Positions 7,561-13,579 of a DNA stretch of 13,579 nucleotides are shown one piece after another (the stretch's first letter is position 1; every line of letters starts with the position of its first letter). Source of the stretch: a bacterium (GTDB taxonomy: Bacteria; Pseudomonadota; Alphaproteobacteria; Caulobacterales; Hyphomonadaceae); contig JAVBYB010000559.1 in assembly GCA_030824255.1 (NCBI GenBank), positions 1 through 13,579 on the forward strand, in the 5' to 3' direction. Position numbers and translations under genes: made by a program. Under the pieces are notes generated by a model. That model did no database searches. It was given only the letters and a program-made list of their open reading frames with translations, and was not told the origin of the DNA.

Positions 7561-10500
7561 CTAGTAGGCTAGGAAGTCGACGTTGGATGCCAGCATCCGG
7601 CGATCGTCATGCGCCGGCTCGAAGGCCGAGAGCATGCCCGGAGCGCCAGCGCCCGGACGGACCAGTTCGACGAGGTCGAGCGGCATCTGATCCATGCCAC
7701 CGGCCAGCGGGTTCTCGAACACGTCCAGGTTCGTCTGGAGGACGAACTGGGTGAGTTCGAAGTCGCTGTCGAGCGACAGGCGTTCCACCAGCGGCGAGAG
7801 GCCACGGCCCAGACCTTCGGTGACCGGGGCGAAGAAGCCCAGCTCCCTGAGTTGAGCCCGGGCGCCAGCGCCCATCAGGGCGTTGAGGCCGTCGACCGAA
7901 CCGAAGGCGCTCGTCACGTCCGTCGCCGCGGCAGTCGTTGCCGTGAGACGCTGGTCGTTCAGGTTGTCGCCGTTGAACACGTCCTGCGGGCGAACTGCGC
8001 CCACCAGCGTGTCCGTACCGCCGTTCGAGTCGAACACGATGCGGTGGTCAGACGTCAGGCCCGTGATGTCCACCGTGTCGTTGGCCGAGGAGCCCGCGAT
8101 CGTGATGGTCGAGTAGCTGAGGCCGGATCCGACGAAGTTGCCGATGACCTCGATGGTGTCGCCACCAGCCGGGCCGCCGTTCACAACGCCGTTGCCGTCG
8201 TTGACCGTGGTGTTCGCCGTGTTGATCACGATCTCCTCGATGTTGCGGAGTTCCGCGATCTTGGAGGCCGTGGTCGTGCCGTTACGGGTGACGATGATCG
8301 TGGACGAAGCATTGACGATAGCGATACCGAGCGCTTCTGCTTCCGCACGTGTGTAGATACGGAAGGTTTCAGCGGCGTCGGTGCCGTGCAGGACGTACGT
8401 GTCGTTCGTGCCCGCACCGCCATCGATCCGGTCGAAGCCCACATCAGCAGCGTACTGGATGATGTAGTCGTCGCCAGCGCCGCCCATGACGTTGTCGGAC
8501 CCATCGCCACCGAGCAGGATGTCGCTGCCATCGCCGCCATGCATCGTGTCCCAACCGTCACGGCCGATCACGAGCTGGGAGTCATTCGTGCCAAGCACAC
8601 CGTTGAGCGCCGTGTCGTGACCGGCGGTGCCGGTGACAACGCGATAGTTGATGTTGTTGAAGCGGATGTTCTCGACGTTCTCGGCCGTGTCGGTGCCTTC
8701 GGCGCCGGTCGTGTCGATGATCGTGAGGGTCGTTCCGTCCGACGTGAAGCGGAAGTTGGTGATGGCGCCGGCATAGTCAGCCCGGTCCGTACCGGCTCCG
8801 CCATGCAGGTCGTCGTTACCAGCGCCGCCGACGAGGATGTCGGTGCCAGCGCGACCCCAGAGGCTGTCGTCGCCAGCGTTGCCGCGCAGCGTATCGTTGG
8901 CCAACACCGGAAGGTTTGAACCCACCGCGAAGTCGTTGCCGGCGAGACCGTTGAAGGTCGAACCGACCAGGGCCTCCCAGTTGATGCCGACCGGGCCGGT
9001 TGCAGCCGACACGATCGTCTCGAAAGTTCCGAGACCATCGACGAAGGAAACAACCACACGCAGTTGAGCGCCAGCATCCGGTCCGGAGAACGTGAGAAGC
9101 GCGTCCTGCGGTGTGTAGCTGCTGTCATTGGCGCCGCCAATGTCGGTCCAGGTCGTGCCGTTGGTCGAGCGCTGCCACTGATACTGCAGCGTGCCGACAC
9201 CGTTGATGTCCGCGATGGTCGACGTGTCGAGCATCAGGGCCTGGCCTTCAAGCGGCGTCAGATCGCTGATGACTGCAGCGCCCGTCGCCGGAACAGGCAG
9301 GACTTCCGCGATCGTGTAATCGACGAAGCCGCCGGCGCCGTCCGAGAAGCGCAGCATTTCGATGTTGAACAGACGGTCCACGCCATCCGACTCGGCGCGG
9401 CGACCACCTTCTCCCGGATCAGGGAAATTGGCCCGATCGAAGCCGGTGTGGTCAACAGTGATGCTGCCATCGGCGTTGGCCGTGATCGTGTAATTCTCGA
9501 CCACATCGATGAACGCCGCAGTGTCGATATCCGAGTTGTCGACGTCGCCGTCCAGGATCTCGCGAACGATCTCCAGTTGGCTCGGGTTCAATGTGCGGTC
9601 GAACATCAGTGCATCGAGGGTGCGGCCGCCGAACAGAAGCTGGCCGTCCAGGTCGAAGACCTGCGACGTCATGCTTTCAACCGTGCCGATCTCATTGCCG
9701 TTGAGGTCGTTGAGACGGATACGGACGTTCAGCCACTTGTCGCCATCGATGACGTCATCGCCGACGAGGCCCTGGATGAGGTCATTGCCGCCGCCGCCGA
9801 GCAGGATGTCGGAAGCATTGGCAGAGTCGACCACGATCTGCTCTTCGCGAACAACGCCGTTGGCGTCGACGTAGGTGTAGGCAACGCCGTTGGCGTCGCG
9901 CGCCACCACACGCTCCCTGTGAGCCACCAGATCCGCAAGACCGTCGATCAGGCTGACGTTCTTCTGAAGCAGAGCGTTGGAGAAGGAGTCCAGCTGGCTG
10001 TCGGCAGCCGGGATAGCGGCCGTGTTGTCCAGCTCGGCGCGAGCGCCAAGCACTTGAGCCCGACCAACGATCACGTCGTCGTAGATCCAGCCCGACGCGC
10101 CTTCGACCAGGTCCATGCGGTCGCGAAGAACGAACGCTTCCTGCGTTGCGAAGATCGGGATCCCGAGGTCGATGTTTCCGGCGTTCGGGTCGTTCTTGTT
10201 GATCACCCAGTCGAAGCCAGCCATGCCGTTGTTGCGCTGGATGCCTTCGTTCTGGAACATGATGTCGTCACCCGACTCGGCGTCGTAGTCGGTGTCGTTC
10301 GATCCGCCCAGCATCACGTCGTGGCCGATGATGGAGGAGTTGAAGAACAGTTCCGAGTTCTCGCCGGCCAGCGTGTCGAAACGACCGCCGCCTTCCAGCC
10401 AGTCATCACCCTCGTTGCCCATGACGAAATCGATTCCGTCGCCGCCGAGCACGAAGTCGGTGCCGAGGCCGCCAAGCAGGTGCTTGCCGTCCGGACCGCC

Positions 10501-13500
10501 GATGATGAAGTCGTTGCCTTCGTTGCCGAAGATCAGCGCCAGGCCCGAACCACCCTGGATGACGTCGTTGCCGGCTTCGCCGTGCAGGAAGTCCATCGCG
10601 CCGATGTCGGTGCCGGCGTTGGTGATGATGTCATCGCCTTCGCCGCCATGGATGTGGTCAACGCCGTACCCGCCTTCGAGATTGTCGTTGCCGCCATAAC
10701 CCCAGATGGAGTCATCGCCCTCGCCTGCGATGATCGTGTCAGCGCCGGCAGTGCCGCCGATGACAACGTGATCGCCGCCATTGAACTTCAGGTAATCCGT
10801 GACGCCATCATTGTTGGTGTCGCGGCGCTCGACCAGCGGCCCGAGAGCCTCAAGCAGGGCGTCGCCGTGCGTCGGATCGCGGCCGTTCACGACTTCCAGA
10901 GCCGCAAGAGCGGCCTGCGCATCGCTGAGAGCGGTCAGAGCAGCGGCGGCAGCCTGGTCGTCGGCGACAGCAGCAGCCAGAGCAGCCTGAGCCGCAGGCA
11001 GCGCGTTGTCGGCGTTCACAGCCTGGACGTAGGCAGCCAGGGCAATCGTAAGCGCGGTGGTGTTCACCGGCTCTGTCGTCGCAATCTCGACCAGAATGTC
11101 GAGCAGTCCAGCCGCATCCGACTCGGCGTCGGTCACAGCCGCTGCAAGTGCAGCCTGCAGATCGGCAACGTCGTCCTCGGCGGCAGCCAAAGCAGCTGCA
11201 TCGTAGGCGTCCTGAGCTGCATCGCGCGCAGCCGTGGCGGCGACGAGTTCAGCCGTGGTGACCGGCGTGTAGTCTTCCTGCTTGTTGACGTCGAGTTCGA
11301 GCGTGAACACCGGCGTCGAGAAGATGTCGCCCGGCAGAGCCGTCGATTCTTCGCCGAAGTCCGTGTTGCGCAGGATGATCTTGGAGAGCGAGTTGTTCTC
11401 CAGCTCGTTCAGCAGGTTCAGGCCCTGGACGCGCGAGAGGTAGTAGAAGCGGTCGGCTTCCTGCAGGTTTTCCATCTGCAGCTCGAACACGAAGGCGAAG
11501 GTGGAGCCCAGCATGCCGCCGAAATCCATCTTCTTCTCGGCGAGGCCGCCGATCCAGAGGTCAACCTCGTTCAGGCCGGTCTCTTGGGTGGCCCAGGCGC
11601 CGGTCGAGTTGAGGAAGTCGATGCGGTCAGCCGGAGCGCCCGCGCCGCCGAGAACCAGCAGAGCGGCAGCTGCGCGCTTGCCATCCAGCGTGGATTCAGC
11701 CTCGATCGAGTCGTGACGGCCATAGGCCGCGATGAAGTTCACGATCGAAACCGGGTTCTGCAGGTTCAGGCCGAAGTCAGCCCAGCTGACATACGGCTTC
11801 AGCTGCGTGTCCTGGCCGGCCATTTCGTAGAACTGGGCGCGAGCCTCGTTCAGCGTGGGCAGACCGACGTCGCGACCGCGGGCGATGTTCAGCGCGGCGA
11901 GGTCGAGCGGGATGCCGACCAGCTGGTTGCGCAGAACGTCCGTGACGAATTCGTCGATCTCGTTGCCGCTCTGGCGGGACATGCCGCGAATGATCGCGCC
12001 AGCCGCCGTGTCGTGGTCGACGAGGACATTGCCGTTCGTATCGACAGCGCCGAACTCGAGCGGGTTCAGGAAGCCCTCGAACAGCGTGATGTTGTCGAAG
12101 GAGAAAGTGCCATCGCCATTGTCGACCAGACGGTCGATGTCCTGGTTCAGCATCGAGTGACCGAAGCGGTAAACCGCGTGGGCGAACTCGGCGAAGATCA
12201 CCGGATCGACGTCAGACGACGGCTCGAACAGGAACGCGTCGATGTCGGGCTGCATCTTGCGGGCGAATTCCTCGAACACGAGGTGCTGGTATTGCATCTC
12301 GGTCGTGAAGCGGCCGGCCTGGAAGAGGCGCTCGCCATCCCACACAAGGGCGTTGATCTCGGCGGGCGTGTCGATCTGCGTCAGCGACGTGATCTGGTGT
12401 TCCGGGTCCAGCCACTCGTTGATGAAGGCGAGGTCGAGCGACTCAAGCACAACCTTCTTCATGTCTTCGACGGTGTTGTTGTGCTCCGAGTGGAACACGT
12501 GGTGGATCGCCGTCAGGCCGACGTTCTCGTTACCGCGGCCGTCGCCCGTGATGTAGTGGGCGTCGAGCAGTTCGTTGTCGTACTGGGTCTGCTGGCCGCG
12601 CGTGTTGAAGCCGCCCGAATAGCCGACTTCGGAGTCAGTGTCGGCCTGCAGGACGCCGCCGACCGCGACAGGAGCTGCGGCGTGGGCGATGTCATCGAGG
12701 AAGGCGTTCGGGGCGCGCGCCGCGCTGAGCACGAGGCCCGCGCCGCCGCCGAGAACCGTCGGCGTGGAGCCGACCTGGATCACGTCGGTCGCCAGGAGCG
12801 TTTCCATGTTGCTGCCGGCTTCGGCCGGATTGCCGACGCCATCCCAGTAGGACAGGCCAGCGGTCAGCTGGATCGCGGACGGGTTAACCGGATCGGCGAG
12901 GTCGCCCTCGATGTAGATCGGCGTGCCGTCGGTCTTGAAGCCCGCGAGGATCAGCGGGAGACCGTTCGGGCCGCGGATGAAGGCGCCATAGGGGTCCGTC
13001 AGCAGCATCGGAACCATGCCGACGTCGAGGTCGGTCAGTTCGATGCCGAGCAGGTCGCGCGCCTGGGCTTTCACATCGGCCCACGTCGCAAGACCGCGCA
13101 CGCCGTCGAGCAGGTGACCGGTCGCGACCGGCGCATTGTCGTGCAGCTCGTACTCACGCAGGAACACCTGGTGGGACGGATGCGAGGTGTAGGTCTGGTT
13201 CTGGTCAACCCACGGCGTCGTCACGTTGGCGGCGACATTGCCATCCGCGTCGAGCGAGGCGCGCGTCATCACCATGAAGTTGGTGTTGGAGCCCACAACG
13301 TAGAGCGGGTCATCCGGCTGGAGCGGGATGTAGACCGTGCCGTTGCCGCCCTTGGCGACGAGATCCAGGCCGTGGTCGAAGAACTGACCGAACAGCGTGA
13401 ACATCGAGTTGTAGGGGGCGGAGTCGCCGATATCCGGCGAGAAATTCTCGAATTCGTAGACGTAGATCGGCGAGCCCGCGACGGCGAGGATCGCGCCATT

Positions 13501-13579
13501 GGGGCCAATAACGTCGCTGGCGTGCACTTGCGGAACGCCGCCGACGACTTGCTGTTCGCGCGTGGCGACCCGGCCTTCG
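7561..13579 (-). CDS. RTX-type animal-like heme peroxidase, type I secreted (5' end outside window)
   Basis: Predicted extracellular heme peroxidase of at least 2005 residues. The frame stays open from a GTG at 13527 to the window edge, adding 17 codons, so the true start is outside. Numbering from 13527: the peroxidase domain (to about 735) has distal GQFFDHGLD (Q48, D51, H52), catalytic Arg331 and Glu334 in GRGNEN, proximal His457 in YRFGHS, and ALNIARGRDVGLP (Asn547). These match the myeloperoxidase set. An Ala-rich segment (755-880) follows, then RTX blocks (921-1058, 1240-1263, 1527-1580, 1633-1705) separated by conserved spacer modules and an Ig-like domain (1412-1515). The tail (1855-1988) is non-repetitive and ends in hydrophobic DFLAY. 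I found no cysteine in the 1988 residues read. Ca2+ outside the cell should fold the RTX parts. The adjacent ABC and HlyD genes are its likely exporter. Architecture resembles MopA-type Mn(II)-oxidising peroxidases; the substrate is not proven. Confidence 0.95.
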   Translation of the reverse strand, partial: EGRVATREQQVVGGVPQVHASDVIGPNGAILAVAGSPIYVYEFENFSPDIGDSAPYNSMFTLFGQFFDHGLDLVAKGGNGTVYIPLQPDDPLYVVGSNTNFMVMTRASLDADGNVAANVTTPWVDQNQTYTSHPSHQVFLREYELHDNAPVATGHLLDGVRGLATWADVKAQARDLLGIELTDLDVGMVPMLLTDPYGAFIRGPNGLPLILAGFKTDGTPIYIEGDLADPVNPSAIQLTAGLSYWDGVGNPAEAGSNMETLLATDVIQVGSTPTVLGGGAGLVLSAARAPNAFLDDIAHAAAPVAVGGVLQADTDSEVGYSGGFNTRGQQTQYDNELLDAHYITGDGRGNENVGLTAIHHVFHSEHNNTVEDMKKVVLESLDLAFINEWLDPEHQITSLTQIDTPAEINALVWDGERLFQAGRFTTEMQYQHLVFEEFARKMQPDIDAFLFEPSSDVDPVIFAEFAHAVYRFGHSMLNQDIDRLVDNGDGTFSFDNITLFEGFLNPLEFGAVDTNGNVLVDHDTAAGAIIRGMSRQSGNEIDEFVTDVLRNQLVGIPLDLAALNIARGRDVGLPTLNEARAQFYEMAGQDTQLKPYVSWADFGLNLQNPVSIVNFIAAYGRHDSIEAESTLDGKRAAAALLVLGGAGAPADRIDFLNSTGAWATQETGLNEVDLWIGGLAEKKMDFGGMLGSTFAFVFELQMENLQEADRFYYLSRVQGLNLLNELENNSLSKIILRNTDFGEESTALPGDIFSTPVFTLELDVNKQEDYTPVTTAELVAATAARDAAQDAYDAAALAAAEDDVADLQAALAAAVTDAESDAAGLLDILVEIATTEPVNTTALTIALAAYVQAVNADNALPAAQAALAAAVADDQAAAAALTALSDAQAALAALEVVNGRDPTHGDALLEALGPLVERRDTNNDGVTDYLKFNGGDHVVIGGTAGADTIIAGEGDDSIWGYGGNDNLEGGYGVDHIHGGEGDDIITNAGTDIGAMDFLHGEAGNDVIQGGSGLALIFGNEGNDFIIGGPDGKHLLGGLGTDFVLGGDGIDFVMGNEGDDWLEGGGRFDTLAGENSELFFNSSIIGHDVMLGGSNDTDYDAESGDDIMFQNEGIQRNNGMAGFDWVINKNDPNAGNIDLGIPIFATQEAFVLRDRMDLVEGASGWIYDDVIVGRAQVLGARAELDNTAAIPAADSQLDSFSNALLQKNVSLIDGLADLVAHRERVVARDANGVAYTYVDANGVVREEQIVVDSANASDILLGGGGNDLIQGLVGDDVIDGDKWLNVRIRLNDLNGNEIGTVESMTSQVFDLDGQLLFGGRTLDALMFDRTLNPSQLEIVREILDGDVDNSDIDTAAFIDVVENYTITANADGSITVDHTGFDRANFPDPGEGGRRAESDGVDRLFNIEMLRFSDGAGGFVDYTIAEVLPVPATGAAVISDLTPLEGQALMLDTSTIADINGVGTLQYQWQRSTNGTTWTDIGGANDSSYTPQDALLTFSGPDAGAQLRVVVSFVDGLGTFETIVSAATGPVGINWEALVGSTFNGLAGNDFAVGSNLPVLANDTLRGNAGDDSLWGRAGTDILVGGAGNDDLHGGAGTDRADYAGAITNFRFTSDGTTLTIIDTTGAEGTDTAENVENIRFNNINYRVVTGTAGHDTALNGVLGTNDSQLVIGRDGWDTMHGGDGSDILLGGDGSDNVMGGAGDDYIIQYAADVGFDRIDGGAGTNDTYVLHGTDAAETFRIYTRAEAEALGIAIVNASSTIIVTRNGTTTASKIAELRNIEEIVINTANTTVNDGNGVVNGGPAGGDTIEVIGNFVGSGLSYSTITIAGSSANDTVDITGLTSDHRIVFDSNGGTDTLVGAVRPQDVFNGDNLNDQRLTATTAAATDVTSAFGSVDGLNALMGAGARAQLRELGFFAPVTEGLGRGLSPLVERLSLDSDFELTQFVLQTNLDVFENPLAGGMDQMPLDLVELVRPGAGAPGMLSAFEPAHDDRRMLASNVDFLAY
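8413..8634 (-). repeat. RTX calcium-binding repeats, block C
   Basis: Residues about 1632-1705 include GRDGWDTMHG, GDGSDILLG, GDGSDNVMG, GAGDDYIIQ and GFDRIDGGAGTNDTYV. This is the last clear RTX block. The following 280 residues carry only degenerate versions such as SANDTVDITG and SNGGTDTLVG. Confidence 0.88.
8788..8949 (-). repeat. RTX calcium-binding repeats, block B
   Basis: Residues 1527-1580 contain GLAGNDFAV, RGNAGDDSLWG, RAGTDILVG, GAGNDDLHG and GAGTDRADY. A module ending in ENVENIRFNNINY (1616-1628) follows, echoing the earlier FNIEMLRFSDG (1387-1397). Confidence 0.88.
8983..9294 (-). other. Ig-like domain within the secreted peroxidase
   Basis: Residues about 1412-1515 show the pattern LTPLEGQALMLDTSTIAD, then LQYQWQRSTNGTTWTDIGGA, then SSYTPQDA and GAQLRVVVSFVDGLGT. 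This is the bacterial surface/secreted Ig-like fold often attached to RTX proteins. It probably acts as a spacer or adhesion module. Confidence 0.75.
9739..9810 (-). repeat. Short RTX repeat patch before the conserved spacer module
   Basis: Residues 1240-1263 read as two to three nonapeptides (GGGGNDLIQ, GLVGDDVID) and run directly into DGDKWLNVRI, a junction that I recall as conserved in other RTX heme peroxidases. Confidence 0.75.
9852..9898 (-). repeat. Pair of 17-bp direct repeats in the peroxidase gene
   Basis: The same 17 bases (caacgccgttggcgtcg on the + strand) occur at 9852-9868 and 9882-9898, exactly 30 bases apart. They encode the twin DANGV motifs around residues 1211-1225, a small in-frame duplication of ten codons. 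Confidence 0.7.
10354..10767 (-). repeat. RTX calcium-binding repeats, block A
   Basis: Residues 921-1058 contain about a dozen GGxGxDxUx-type nonapeptides, including GEGDDSIWG, GYGVDHIHG, GEGDDIITN, GEAGNDVIQ, NEGNDFIIG, GDGIDFVMG and NEGDDWLEG. Several copies lack the key Asp, for example GSGLALIFG. This is the largest block and would form a Ca2+-bound parallel beta-roll after export. Confidence 0.92.
10885..11265 (-). other. Alanine-rich helical insert between peroxidase and RTX region
   Basis: Residues about 755-880 are dominated by Ala with Asp, Gln, Leu and Val, a composition unlike the flanking peroxidase and RTX parts. The motif QAALAAAV occurs twice (about 791-798 and 847-854). The pattern suggests a long helix or coiled coil. 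It sits between LELDVNKQEDYTP and the segment GRDPTHGDALLEALGP that leads into the first RTX block. Confidence 0.75.
11323..13579 (-). other. Animal heme peroxidase domain (partial at N-terminus)
   Basis: This part of the secreted protein carries the catalytic site. In order it shows the distal Gln-x-x-Asp-His (Q48-D51-H52), an Arg-x-x-Glu (R331, E334), the proximal Arg-Phe-Gly-His (H457), the ALNIARGRDVGLP signature (545-557) and DLWIGGLAE (656-664). These parallel myeloperoxidase Q91/D94/H95, R239/E242, H336, N421 and its DIWMGG motif. The Met that makes the sulfonium link in myeloperoxidase is Asn335 here. Confidence 0.92.

Noticed and set aside
7609..8919. Long plus-strand open frame of 436 codons opposite the peroxidase gene
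   Set aside because: It is antisense to the RTX region, Arg/Val/Asp-rich with no recognisable motif, and arises from the GC-rich codon bias of the real minus-strand gene.
8413..10767. RTX repeat DNA as a CRISPR array or satellite repeat
   Set aside because: The periodicity is in the nine-residue protein code; the DNA copies differ in sequence and there are no spacers.

Overview
The window looks like chromosomal DNA from a GC-rich alphaproteobacterium. The base composition is clearly above 55% GC by eye. HemB has the aspartate-rich (Mg-type) metal site usual in that class, and the secretion genes are of the PrtD/HlyD type common there. A Caulobacterales/Hyphomonadaceae-like or Rhodobacterales-like source is plausible, but the sequence alone does not settle the family.

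Layout. Positions 34-1041 (+) carry hemB (porphobilinogen synthase), followed by a good rho-independent terminator at 1141-1167. Everything else lies on the minus strand and converges on hemB. Reading in the direction of transcription from the right edge: (1) a giant secreted protein, open at the window edge (13579) and ending at 7561. It has a bacterial animal-type (myeloperoxidase-like) heme peroxidase domain, an unusual alanine-rich insert, several blocks of RTX calcium-binding nonapeptides, an Ig-like domain and a C-terminal type I secretion tail. (2) A strong hairpin at 7517-7552. (3) A PrtD-type type I secretion ABC transporter (7474-5720). (4) An HlyD-family membrane fusion protein (5717-4329), two bases after the transporter stop. 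(5) A strong terminator hairpin at 4277-4303. (6) An ECF sigma factor of the Sig-70_X6-like type (4146-3586). (7) A transmembrane Hanks-type Ser/Thr kinase (3589-1190) overlapping the sigma gene by ATGA.

How the genes work together. The peroxidase is the obvious substrate of the adjacent ABC/HlyD pair; the outer-membrane TolC-like partner is not in the window. The peroxidase keeps the distal Gln/Asp/His, the catalytic Arg, the heme-ester Glu, the proximal His and the Asn behind it, so it should be an active extracellular, calcium-folded heme peroxidase. Its architecture resembles the RTX heme peroxidases linked to Mn(II) oxidation (MopA type) in marine alphaproteobacteria, but its substrate cannot be read from the sequence. 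The sigma/kinase pair forms a separate transcription unit. It could regulate the locus, but that is only inferred from adjacency. No tRNA, rRNA, CRISPR array, insertion sequence or phage gene was seen.
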